A DNA stretch of 64,000 nt from Siniperca chuatsi. Its lineage: Eukaryota; Chordata; Actinopteri; Centrarchiformes; Sinipercidae. The stretch covers positions 1,695,310 through 1,759,309 of the forward strand of contig NC_058065.1 of NCBI RefSeq assembly GCF_020085105.1, in the 5' to 3' direction. Made by a program: the position numbers and the translations under genes. The notes under the pieces are model-generated. The model was not told the DNA's origin and made no database searches. It was given only the letters and a program-made list of their open reading frames with translations. This document shows, piece after piece, positions 13,159-25,835 of this stretch (within the stretch, counting starts at the first letter, position 1; every line of letters starts with the position of its first letter).

Positions 13159-13699
13159 GCTTTGGTCAGCACTGTGTGTTCGGCGTGCACGAGCGTGTTG
13201 CAGACGAAGAAAAGCACCTGCGGCGGGAGTTTCCTCTCCGCGTGTGCGGTTGTGTTTAAGGCCAGTTCAAGGTGTGCGTGTGTGTGATCTGTGTCGGATG
13301 ACGTTAAAAAGAGTTAGTTAGCACGCAAAGACTGTGTTTCTGCGTTAACTTAGCGGCGTTGCACAACGTTACGTTACACAATAACCTGCTGCGGGCGCTT
13401 AGCTTAGCTTGTTTAGTTAGCTTAGCAGTATGCAAAAGAAAAACAAAACGAAAGCCAGCTGACCCTTTTATTGACCTGGTGACATCACGGGTCACACTGA
13501 CCAATGGTAGCTGAAAGCTGGGTCCATGGGCGGAGCTCATACACAGGTGTGAATACCTGGAGGATTGTGGGAGACTGAGTTCAGTGGCTCGCGTTTCATA
13601 ATAAAAGTTCAGCTGGTGATACGGTTATCTAAGTAAGTATCTTGTATTTTCACAAGATCATCATGTTCCACAGATTCAAGGAAGTCGTATGAAATACGT

Positions 13700-15620
13700 C
13701 ATCTTTTAAAGCAGTTCAAACTAGCTAATTGTATATAAAGTAGTTCAAACTAGCTAACAGTGTATAAAGCAGTTAAAACTAGCTAACTGTATATAAAGCA
13801 GTTCAAACTAGCTAATTGTATATAAAGTAGTTCAAACTAGCTAACAGTGTATAAAGCAGTTAAAACTAGCTAACTGTATATAAAGCAGTTAAAACTAGCT
13901 AACTGTATATAAAGCAGTTCAAACTAGCTAACTGTATATGAAGTAGTTCAAACTAGCTAACAGTATATAAAGCAGTTAAAACTAGCTAACTGTATATAAA
14001 GCACTTAAAACTAGCTAACTGTATATAAAATAGTTAAAACTAGCTAACTGTATATAAAGCAGTTAAAACTAGCTAACTGTATATAAAGCAGTTAAAGCTA
14101 GCTAACTGTATATAAAGCAGTTAAAACTAGCTAACTGTATATAAAGCAGTTAAAGCTAGCTAACTGTATATAAAGCAGTTAAAACTAGCTAACAGTATAT
14201 AAAGCAGTTAAAACTAGCTAACTGTATATAAAACACTTAAAGCTAGCTAACTGTATATAAAGCACTTATAACTAGCTAACAGTATATAAAGCAGTTAAAA
14301 CTAGCTAACTGTGTAGTTAAAACTAGCTAACTGTGTAGTTAAAACTAGCTAACTGTGTATAAAGCAGTTAAAACTAGCTAACTGTATAAAGCAGTTAAAA
14401 CTAGCTAACTGTGTATAAAGCAGTTAAAACTAGCTAACTGTATAAAGCAGTTAAAACTAGCTAACTGTATATAAAGCAGTTAAAACTAGCTAACAGTATA
14501 TAAAGCAGTTAAAACTAGCTAACTGTATATAAAGCAGTTAAAACTAGCTAACTGTATATAAAGCACTTAAAACTAGCTAACTGTATATAAAATAGTTAAA
14601 ACTAGCTAACTGTATATGAAGTAGTTCAAACTAGCTAACTGTATATAAAGCAGTTAAAACTAGCTAACTGTATATAAAGCACTTAAAGCTAGCTAACTGT
14701 ATATAAAGCACTTAAAGCTAGCTAACTGTATATAAAGCAGTTAAAACTAGCTAACTGTATATAAAACACTTAAAGCTAGCTAACTGTATATAAAGCAGTT
14801 AAAACTAGCTAACTGTGTAGTTAAAACTAGCTAACTGTATATGAAGTAGTTCAAACTAGCTAACTGTATATAAAGCAGTTCAAACTAGCTAACTGTATAT
14901 AAAGCACTTAAAGCTAGCTAACTGTATATAAAGCAGTTAAAACTAGCTAACTGTGTAGTTAAAACTAGCTAACTGTATAAAGCAGTTAAAACTAGCTAAC
15001 TGTATATAAAGCAGTTAAAACTAGCTAACTGAATAAAGCAGTTAAAACTAGCTAACTGTATGTAAAGCAGTTAAAACTAGCTAACTGAATAAAGCAGTTA
15101 AAACTAGCTAACTGTATAAAGCAGTTAAAACTAGCTAACTGTATGTAAAGCAGTTAAAACTAGCTAACTGAATAAAGCAGTTAAAACTAGCTAACTGTAT
15201 AAAGCAGTTAAAACTAGCTAACTGTATATAAAGCAGTTAAAACTAGCTAACTGTATAAAGCAGTTAAAACTAGCTAACTGTATATAAAGCACTTAAAACT
15301 AGCTAACAGTATATAAAGCAGTTAAAACTAGCTAACTGTATATAAAGCAGTTAAAACTAGCTAATTGTATAAAGCAGTTAAAACTAGCTAACTGAATAAA
15401 GCAGTTAAAGCTAGCTAACTGTATAAAGCAGTTAAAACTAGCTAACTGTGTAGTTAAAACTAGCTAACTGTATAAAGCAGTTAAAGCTAGCTAACTGTAT
15501 AAAGCAGTTAAAACTAGCTAACTGTGTAGTTAAAACTAGCTAACTGTATAAAGCAGTTAAAGCTAGCTAACTGTATAAAGCAGTTAAAGCTAGCTAACTG
15601 TATATAAACTGTATATAAAG
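13700..15620. repeat. ~29-bp TATA-rich satellite array, roughly 65-70 copies
   Basis: The commonest unit combines AACTAGCTAACTG with TATATAAAGCAGTTAA. Copies differ by small changes (GCAGTT/GCACTT/GTAGTT, AAAACT/AAAGCT) and by deletions giving shorter units of about 20-27 bases (TGTGTAG or TGTATAAAG types). The shorter types cluster at 14300-14460 and in the last third, which suggests local amplification of variants. Each full unit holds a TATATAAA motif and the palindrome AGCT. No gene is seen in it. Confidence 0.95.
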
Positions 15621-16870
15621 ATGGACGACTAAGTGAAACCAGAACACCTGGAGCGCCCCCTGGTGGCGGGCTGCAGTACAGGTCATAAGCCCCGCCCCCT
15701 CCATGTTAGCGAACGGGTCATGAGCCAATTAAAATCAAATACACGTCAAATACATTTTTCCCAAAGATGGTTTCTGTCAGTTTAGGTCGTTCTTATCACG
15801 CTGAAGTTTGTTCAAGTGTTTGTGTTTCTGATAAGTTTGGTTCTAACTAGTTATTAGTTACCTAATCGTTAAAAGACACACTGCGTACCATTTAGGGAAG
15901 AGGAAACTGAAATTTTAAATGTATTATTTCCTTCCTACGGCGTTCCTGGCTCCAGAAAGCACAGCTAATCGATTAATTACATTTAATTATGACAGCTGAC
16001 ACCTGCTTTTCAGTTCTTGAGTTTAAATCCACAACTCGGGGTCATCTTGAGACGTATCGAGTTGTCATCTGTCAGGTTTCGCGGCAAAACCAAGGAGACA
16101 ATAAAACCTGGAAGCAATGGGTCTCACTTTCGCTTGAGGTATAAATTGTCGCTTCACATTGGTAAAACTGTCCCCGCTGAAACCGGTGGACATTTTCCTA
16201 CACAAGTCTCCAACTCCTGATGTCTTCAACGGGCGATGGCACGCAAAAACAAACTCAGACAGACGCGATCCGTCAGTCGGCACAGTGTTTCTTCAACGGG
16301 GCCGACTTTGATGCAAAGCAAGCCTGCACGAGGATAGGGAAGCCGACACGGGGTTATCATCCTTATCGATGATTGTATATACTCGCAGTGTTTCTTCTCT
16401 GTGGTATGTGCCCCGTACTCGAGATAATAGATAACACGCTGGCTGGTGTTGATACTAGCGCTGGGCGATATGGCCTGGATATCATATCACAGTATTTATC
16501 TTCCGTTTGATGTATTCGGCAGGATTTCGTTTTCTAGTGCAAGTTTCAGTGTGATATGACGCTACAGGCCATTGTATTGTGATTTGAACTGTCGTGCTGC
16601 TTTAATTCAAAATGGTCTGTTTTCTTTTTTGATCCAGCTGCAAGGACTCTGTTTATTACAGTTTCTCTCGATCGCTAAGACACGTTTCTAGAAAGCTGCT
16701 CTCCTTTTCTCCAGACTGTGAACACGAAACACAGTTTTCAAGCTGCATTCACAAAACCTCAGACTCTTCTTTCACCTCAAAACAGTTCAGTCTGTGCTCA
16801 AAACTGAACTGTGTTGTCAAATCAAAATTAAAAGCGCTAAACGCTACGTAGAAAAATAGAAAAACACAAT
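15621..16870. other. Intergenic, no gene seen
   Basis: Mixed-composition DNA directly after the satellite. No exon, tRNA or clear mobile element was recognised. Confidence 0.4.
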
Positions 16871-16879
16871 GCTCGGGAC

Positions 16880-17255
16880 GCGAAGCTGGAGGGATAAATG
16901 TTTATTGTAGAAAGAAAACGAGGAGCTGTGAGTGTTGCAGGGCCCCAGGTTGGCGTGATGGCGGACACACTGATGGCAGCACACCATGTGACATTGCCGC
17001 CACGCTGCCCAGGAACACCGACATCAGCCCGATGGCCGATCGCGTCACGGCCTTTTGGTGAGATTAAACCCACGTCGATGTGTTCGTGGGGTCCTTCCCC
17101 TCAAAGTTTACACGGCCCTCAATGATCTTCTGCTGAATCTCACTCAGTTTAATGGCATCGTTCTCACGGACAAGAACATACCTGTCCTCCCGCCGCCAGG
17201 TGGCAGTCTTTCAGTTCTCCAAACAGAGAACATGGAGTTACAAACATGAATACCA
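16880..17255 (-). mobile_element. Decayed Tc1/mariner-like (DDE) transposase fragment
   Basis: On the minus strand two frames together resemble a fish DDE transposase. One frame near 17090-17170 reads AIKLSEIQQKIIEG, like the second helix-turn-helix. The other, near 16890-17060, reads SPKGRDAIGHRA, VPGQRGGNVTWCAAIS and then GPATLTAPRFLSTI, like the catalytic core. The part between them is much shorter than in an intact element, and the frame changes, so it is internally deleted and dead. Assignment rests on remembered family motifs. Confidence 0.6.
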
Positions 17256-17259
17256 GGCC

Positions 17260-20200
17260 TACAAACAGGTGCAACACTGCAGTATAATGGCACAGCGATG
17301 CACTGAAACAGATTTACTTCACGCTGAAGTTTTTGATCGTTATTGCTTCTTCTTCTACGTCAGTAAAAGATGTGAATCCATTTTTTCTTACCTTTTCTTC
17401 TTCTGTCCTTTTGTCTCTCTTTCTTCTTCTCTTCATGTCGCATTTTATTAATTTTTTAAGTTTTCTTACCTGCTCCTCCTTTGTTTCTTCTTGTTCTCGC
17501 CACTTTTTTCAGGTTTTTTTTTTGTTCACATTCACATATTTAATTCAAGAGTTTTAGTCATGGATGTGAATACGTGAACGGTTTTGTGCGTTCGGCAGCA
17601 GATCGCACGTGAACATTTGAACACACGGCATCGGAAAACAATAATTACAATAACAATACCACCAAACTTACACAATGAAAAAGCAGATTTTAGTGTTAGA
17701 CTCGAGTGTCAGCGGGTTCCAGTTGTGCGTTTTGTATATTTGGAGGTTTTTAAGATGAAGCCGTGCAGTAAACAAGAGGACGTGTTGAAGCTGTTGTGGG
17801 ATCCGACGAGGTGAGAGCAGGTTGGGAGCTGGTCCTGGTCCTGGTCCAGCAGAAAGACCTCCTCCGCCAGCCTGCGGAGCATCATCCTCAGAGGACCGGC
17901 CTTCTTCACTATTGACATTTTTGCAATTTTACGCACATTTTAAATTTGAGCTTGAAACAAAAGTGCAGCAGAGTGAAAACACATGATTTTTGTTTTTTTA
18001 AAAAAGGGATGAAATGCTAGTAAAAGCTTTAACACGAAAAGATGCGATAAAGGTTGATGTAAGCAGACGCTCCCTGAGGCGGCGAGTCCCAGACGGCTTC
18101 TTCCTCAGATAAATCCCATTTTCACGGCTGTTCTTCCTGGCGTCATTAGCTGAATGCCAGCGCAGCTGTGACTGATGCACAAATAACTGTTATGTGCTGA
18201 GATGTAATACCGTGTAACTGAAAGGCCCTGATCTCGTCAGGTCACCTGACTCCGTCCACCAATAAGATCGACGCAGGTGCAGGTTCACCTTTAAGCCGAC
18301 AGGCGTCTCTTCAGCCAGGTTGTTGAAACAACACCGTGTGATATAAAGTGTCTGTGGCGGTGATCAGCGGCAGGTGTTGCAGTCGTGAGTGCAGTTTCAG
18401 CGCAGTTCTTCCCTTTTAGCTGCTTTTAGCTTCCACTCCGCTGCATTTCAGAGACACATGCTGTACTTTCTGCTGCAGTAACTGATGTGAAGTTACTCGT
18501 TGCTTTGAGTTTACACTGAAACGCACGATCGGCTTTGTAACGCGTGAAGCTGCGGAGCCTCGCAGGTGTGTTCAGGTGCGGCGCTCAAAGTCGCAGCAAC
18601 AAAACTAACAGGGCGTTTTAAAAACGTCACTTGTCTGGAGCTCTGCGTGAAGAGGGCTTTCACTTTGGATGCTTTAAGTACGCTCTGCTGGTACTACTTG
18701 TGTACTTTCTGTACTTGTAAGAGGGTTTGTCTGATTAAATGTCCATCTTCACCTTCGGCTCTTCACATTTTGTGATTGTTTTGTGTCTTTCGTTGTTCAT
18801 ATTTAAAGTGTTAGAGATCTTTGTGGCCCTTTGCTGCGTGGCATCCCGCCTGCCCCCCCCCCTCGCTCGTCTGTTTGCGTGTGGATGGCTGTTGGACTTC
18901 TCCCACGCCTCCACGCTCACATCTCTGCGTCTCTGCGTCGCCGCTCACAGCCATTACTGTTATTATTCTAATGACTTAAGCTGGAACTGCTTGCATCTAT
19001 TCTGGAGGAACCGGCAGGCCGTGTTTGACCCTGCTGACCTCTGACCTCCCCGAGGGAGGCCGCCTGATTACTAATAACATTAACATTATCACGTTAACTG
19101 TGAGAAAACGACTCACATGGGAAGGGTTTCGGCCTCTGAGCGGAGGGGGGAGTTGGCTGGGGGGGCCGTCCCGGGCCGATCTGAGACCTGCTGAGTCATA
19201 GCTGCCAGATCTGATTATGATTATCATCTGCGGAGGAAACCGGTCGGATACCGAGCAGACGAACATTTCACATATAGACCCAACCGTCTGAGCATCAGCT
19301 GCGTCTCCATCCAGTTTCCAGATCTTTTTCTTTTAATCATTGCAGATAATTCTCCCAAAAGGCAAACTCATGGTTGTGTCAAACTTTGCCAGTTGAAGAG
19401 CTTCGTGAGTCCAGAGAAAACAGGCCGACACACTGATCCAATCAGAAGGACTCTGTGGCGGAAAATGAAAGTAAACTTTATCTGAAGCTTTCTGTGACAC
19501 TTTCGGCCGTGCCTTTATTTTTTTTATTGGATCTCCAAACGAATAATACATTACGAGTTTCAGTTTTGATTTTTAAACATGCGTAAAACAAAAGAAGAGA
19601 AAAAGAAAGCAACTAGAAACAGCTGACTGCAGCTCGCAAACGATCATTTACATCACAAGGAAATGAAAACTGAGGATGAGGACGAGCAGCAGCCTGAGGA
19701 GGAAGCTGCTCCGGAGTCTGCTGGTACCACGGACCAGGTGGACCAGGTGTCGGGCTCTCGGTGATGCTGATTCCCAGGAACCTGCTCCAGTGTACTTCTT
19801 CATGAGGACATGCTGATGGGATTTAAGAAATATGGCAAATATAAAACACGTGTGTATAAATACACACACATGTGAAGTAGTGTTGAAATAAATGTATAAA
19901 TAAATATATAAATAATGTTTTTAGTGAGAAACAGTCCAGGTTTATCACTTCTGTTTTTTATCAGTGTAGTTGACGCTGGTTTCTAATGTGTTGCCCTGAG
20001 CGCAGACTCCCAGGCATCCCAGCAAGCTCCACCAATGAGGTGTTTCAGGTTATCAGGCGTGTCAAATTATTAAAGGCACAATGACATTACAAGACAAACA
20101 AAAGGGGGAAAACCCCTGAGCCAAAGCAGAAGAGAAATACAAACTACTATGTACGACTGTGTAAAAGATAATTCGCACAGAAACGGGAACGTAATTTAAA

Positions 20201-20540
20201 TCAAACATAAATAAACAAGTCAATTAAGAAAATCATAATATACAAATATAACTCAAGAGATGGGATGTCTTCAGAGGAAGAAAGTGAAGTTTGATTAATT
20301 TAATTTGATCGATTTATTAATGTGATGAGACTCATAACCTTCCTGTTATGACAACACATTAATTAATAAGGAAATTAAGTAAAAATAAAATAAAATACTT
20401 GATATAAATCTAGTTTTTGCGGAAGGAACATGAGGAGGAACTACTGGGTGGAGAACTGCGTGTGAACGAGTCTCTGCCTGAGAGACTGAACTCAGGGCGC
20501 ACAAAGCTGAGGCCTCAGGCACGCGCCCAGCTGTTCAACG
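17260..20540. other. Intergenic upstream of sh3yl1, no gene seen
   Basis: Several frames of 60-100 codons exist but none has a recognisable domain with supporting splice sites. The segment 17740-17940 is somewhat exon-like, and 19010-19270 is moderately GC-rich. In human the ACP1 gene lies in this relative position on the opposite strand; I do not recognise its phosphatase signature here. Confidence 0.4.
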
Positions 20541-20866
20541 CCCCTCTGTTGGGGCTGTCCTCGCGGCGCCAGTCCACCTGACATCACCTCAAGCCATTCA
20601 TCAATTCCTGTTCACCTGTTTCTGTGTGACGTCGCTGAAGACCATCAAGTAACTCCTCCCACTTGCGTTTACCGGCACAAAGCAGGGCGCGAGTCATTTG
20701 TTACTTTTTACGTGACGTGTCGGTGGTTTCCGGCAGCGCGCGGGGCTGTCAAGAGAATCAGGTGAGGCGGAAGTGAAGAGAAGAGAGGGCTTCGCGCAGC
20801 TCACCTGTCCGCAGGTACACAAGCAGAGCGAAGAGAAAAGGAAGAAAAGAAGTGAAAGAAACAAAA
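20540..20866 (+). promoter_or_regulatory. sh3yl1: Putative sh3yl1 promoter and first (leader) exon
   Basis: The region is GC-richer than its surroundings and contains a CRE-like TTACGTGACGTGT word near 20710. It ends in a purine-rich leader with a strong donor, AAAA|GTAAGT, the last exon base being 20866. No TATA box is obvious. The exon start is not defined by the sequence. It is linked to sh3yl1 because it supplies the A needed to complete the initiation codon of exon 2. Confidence 0.55.
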
Positions 20867-23800
20867 GTAAGTTTATTAAAGCTGAGTCCTGCTGGCTGTT
20901 TACCTGTCCGTCTACCTGTTTACCTGTCCGTCTACCTGTGTTCTGCTTTCACAGGATCCACCGGTTCTAGCTGTGTTCTTAGTCTGTAAAGAGTTCTCAC
21001 TGTAAAAATAAGACGCGTTAAAAAGTTTTTAACCCTGGTGACAAATGTCACATGGCTTCAGGTGAGGGTCTTTCAGGTTCTAGTCATCCTCGAGGAGGTT
21101 CTGGTTGTTTGTCAGGAGGTTCTGGTTGTTTGTCAGGAGGTTCTGGTTGTTTGTCAGGGGTTCTGGTTGTTTGTCAGGAGGTTCTGGTTGTTTGTCAGGA
21201 GGTTCTGGTTGTTTGTCACGGGGTTCTGGTTGTTTGTGACGGGGTTCTGGTGGTGTTTTAGGTCCTAGAAGTCTATGAGGAGATTCCTTGGAGGCGTTGT
21301 AGTGGCCTTTAAAGGGGTCCTAATGGTATTTGCGCAAGTTCTATTGGGTTTTAGGTTCTAGTCGTCTATAAGGAAGTACTAGTGGTCTTTGAGGAGCTTC
21401 TGTTGGTCCTTTAGGGGATTTTAGTGTTTGTTGACAAGGTTCTAGTAGTCTTTTAGGTTCTAGTTGTTTGTGAGGGGGTTCTAGTGCTTTGTTAGGTTCT
21501 AGTCATCTATGAGGAACTTCTGTTGGTCTTTTAGGGGATTTTAACAAGGTTCTAGTAGTCTTTTAGGTTCTAGTCGTCTATGAGGAGGTTGTCATTTTTG
21601 ATGTGGTTCTAGTGGCTTAGGGGGATCTAATGGTCTTTGAGGTTGTAGTGGGCCTTTAGGATCTAGTTGTTAATAAGCGGCCACGGTCGCTCTAGTGGTC
21701 GAGGAGGAGGTTCTGTTAATCTAAGGGATCTAGCCATCTATGAGGGGGTTCTGGTGGTTCTGGTTCTAGTCATCACCAGATCAGTTAAATGATGTGTTGT
21801 TACTGTCAGATCTCATCAGACCGCACGTGTCTCATATTTTGTCCGTTTATGTTAAATACAAAATACCGAACGAAGACGTGATGGATTCCACACTGCCGTC
21901 GGCACGGCAACGCTCCTGCTGGAGCTCGTTAGCGTTAACGAGCTGTCATTAGCGGTTCATCAGCTCCTCTCTGATCGAGTTTGGGCTCGGGGGCCTGTGA
22001 TTGATTAATTAGTCATTTAGCAGGTAATTGGCAGGGGGTTTGAGAGGCATCGTCATGGCGACAGAGACGACGTCACAGCTCCCTCAGTGTGGGAGATTCA
22101 TTTCTGTCTCATTTAAATTAATGACATTTTAATCAGAAGGCCTTTAATTACTTCATGAGGAAGTCGACGAAACTCCATTCACATTTATTTTCAGACCCGC
22201 GTCGCCTCTCAGCGAGCTAATCAGCCGCTAAATGACGGAGTCACGACACGCCATCGCAAGACAGTATGCTTCGTCTTTAATGACTCTTCATCACGCGTTC
22301 ATCCGTCCTTCTCCAGAAACACCAAGATACATTTAATTAGCTACTGTTTTTTACTTCTGACAGTTGTAGACATTAGAACCTCCTTATCCAGTAGAACCTC
22401 CTCAAAGACCGCTAGAACCTCCTCATAGATGACTAGAACCTAAAAGACCATTAGAACCTAATCAGAAATGAATGGAACCTCCTCTTAGACGACCACAACC
22501 TAAAACATCACTGGAACCTCCTCAAAGGCGATTAGAACATTTTGAAAGATGCCGAGAACCTCCTAGAAGACGACTAGAACCCCCTTAACGAAGACTAGAA
22601 CCTCCTCAGAGACCAATAGAAACTCCTCATGGACGAATATACCATAAAAGATCACTAGAACCTCCTCATAGATAACAAGAACCTAGAAGATCATTAAAAC
22701 CTCCGCAAAGACCACTAGAACCCCATCATAGACTACTAGAACGTCCTCTTAGACCACTAGAACGTCCTCAGAGACAAATAGACCGTAAAAGACCACTAGA
22801 ACCTCCTCAGCCACTGTGTTAAAGATGACTATAACCAAATGAAAGACAACTGGCGGTCGTAGCTCAGATGGTGGAGCAGGTCTGCCGTTAATTGTAAGGT
22901 TGGTGGTTCAGTCACAAACCTGTAGAGTCTGAACTATGTGGACTTGTCCTGCCTGAGGACTGATTGGGTTCTTACAGGATGATCCCAGTTTATTAGAACT
23001 GCGGTCTTATTGTTGTGGTTTTGTCCATTTTCCTCTAGCGCCACCATGAGGTTCACATTTGTGGTTTTAAGTGAAGCGTCTCAGCAGCTGCTGGACTGTG
23101 ACGAGACGTGCTTCATTGTTCATGCTCCCCTCAGGATGAACTGTAATAACGCTGCTGATCCTCTGACTTTCCATCCAGCGCCACCATCAGGTCGACATGT
23201 TAACGTGTCCGACACTTTGGTTTCTGACCAAATACCTGCAGAGCTGATGACCTTGTGTTTACTGCTAATTAGGTAATGTTAGCATGCTAACACACTAAAC
23301 TAAGATGAGGAACACGGTAAACATTAAACCAGCTAAACCACTCTGAGCATGTTAGCATGCTAACACGCTAAACTAAGATGGGGAACACGGTAAACATTAT
23401 ACCTGCTAAACCACTGTGAGCCTGTTAGCATGCTAACACGCTACACTAAGATGGGGAACACGGTAAACATTATACCTGCTAAACCACTCTGAGCCTGTTA
23501 GCATGCTAACACGCTACACTAAGATGGGGAACACGGTAAACATTATACCAGCTAAACCACTCTGAGCATGTTAGCATGCTAACACGCTAAACTAAGATGG
23601 GGAACACGGTAAACATTATACCAGCTAAACCACTGTGAGTCTGTTAGTATGCTAACATGCTAAACTGAGATGGGGAACACGGTAAACATTATACCTGCTA
23701 AACCACTCTGAGCCTGTTAGCATGCTAACACGCTACACTAAGATGGGGAACACGGTAAACATTATACCTGCTAAACCACTCTGAGCATGTTAGCATGCTA

Positions 23801-25626
23801 ACACGCTAAACTAAGATGGGGAACACGGTAAACATTATACCTGCTAAACCACTCTGAGCATGTTAGCATGCTAACACGCTAAACTAAGATGGGGAACACG
23901 GTAAACATTATACCAGCTAAACCACTGTGAGTCTGTTAGTATGCTAACATGCTAAACTGAGATGGGGAACACGGTAAACATTATACCTGCTAAACCACTC
24001 TGAGCCTGTTAGCATGCTAACACGCTACACTAAGATGGGGAACACGGTAAACATTATACCTGCTAAACCACTCTGAGCATGTTAGCATGCTGACTTTAGC
24101 ATTTAGCTGAAAACGCAGCTGTTTGTAGCCTCACAGAGCTGCTAGCGTGGCTGTAGACTCTAACAAACAAACAAATGGGACTCTTTTAAAGGAAGTGATA
24201 TGTTCTGGTTTGAAACCAGTGATCCTGTCATTTAGCTTCCTGTTTCTGCTTTAAGAGTCACGCAGCAGAGACCGGTCTGCCAACATGCCGCCTGCCAGCA
24301 CATTCCTAACACATGACACAACGACACACTGAGCCCGAACATCCCATCCTCAGCTGAGCTACAACGCGCTAACAAAGCTGTGCTTCTGCAGCATGAATAC
24401 ATCCGTCAGACTCCAGCACACCGTCCAGCCGCAGCCGGAGGCCACAGCAACATTCACGATGCTAAATGTCAGAATTATAAGACAAATCAAACACATACTG
24501 GGTTTTTTTTTTTATATATGTCATCCAAAAATATCTTATTTGGTGAAAGGATGATGGCGCTGAATGCGACGAAGCAGCAGATGGATGAGTGTTACAGGCT
24601 CAGTTGATAAATCGAAAGAATGCGTTGGCAACTATTTCGACTAATTGTCATTTTTCAAGCAAACGTTTGCTGGTTCCAGCTGCTGAAGGGTGAAGTCAGT
24701 TATAATAGTAAATGAATTTGACTCTGTCTTTTGGACAAAACGAATCTGAAGACGTCACTCTGAGCTCTTCGCTTTCTGACGCCGTGTAGACTGATCAGTC
24801 GGGAGAAATCTGCTTTTTAGAAACGATTACCTCACAGTCCACGTCTGTCTGTTCTACCAATAAAAACCCTCACAATCAGAGCTTTCTAGAAAGTTTGCTC
24901 AGCTTTTATTGGCACAGATGTGGATCCGATAAGATCAATTCAAGCCAACAAGGAGCTCATTGACGAGTGGTGCGACTCCTCGCTTTGACAAAGGTTTTAG
25001 TTTTACGTGTGGCTGAAAAGTGAAAAAATTGTGTAGCTTTTGGGAGCAGCGCTGAATGAGCCGTTGATGTTTTAATAAACCATATAATTTGTGTGTTTGC
25101 AGTGAGTAACCCCATCCCGTCCAACCTCAAGTCGGAGGCGAAGAAAGCCGCCAAGATCCTGAGAGAGTTCACTGAAATCTCCAACAGGAACGGACCCGAC
25201 AAACTCATCCCCGGTAAAAAAAAGAAAGCTGCCCTGTCCTTCACTGCACCGTCAGGGAGGGAGGAAGAGCATGGCGCAGGGTAGAAAGAGCACTTAAAAT
25301 CAGTAAGCTGTAGTTTAGTGGATTTTACAGTAACCAGCGGAAAGCGAAGTACAAATCTGAGGTGCTTGTACTTCGCTGGAGTATTTCCATTTTCTGCTAC
25401 TTGACTGCGTCTCAGAGGGGAGGACTTTACTCTTTACTGCTCTGCGTTTTATTTAAGTTTAGTTACTCTGCAGATTCAGCCCATTAATACAAAATATAAA
25501 GTCAATTATGATGCATTATAAGAGATGAAGCTGCCCAGCAGAATATAAAGGCATTAAAATGAGCTCCACCTTCAGCAGCTGCAACACTAAAGCGACGAAC
25601 ACATCTGGAATTACAATCCAATAATA

Positions 25627-25663
<37 letters not shown>

Positions 25664-25799
25664 CGCAGCTGCGCACTAAAACTGTAAATTCACTCAACTT
25701 TTCGAAACACTTTTGGTGTTTTCGTCATGCATTCACAACCAAAGTAAAGCACTACACGTGTGTTTCCTTGTGTGTATTCAGTGATGGAGGAGTGATTGA

Positions 25800-25835
<36 letters not shown>

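Noticed and set aside
17584-17936. Exon-like plus frame (KQEDVLKLLWDPTR then GTGAGA) and a minus frame with GPLRMMLRRLAEEVFLLDQD
   Set aside because: Suggestive peptides and one good donor, but no matching acceptor or second exon and no family I recognise.
22850-22925. Possible tRNA gene
   Set aside because: Box B is degenerate and no acceptor stem can be formed, so it is more like a SINE head.
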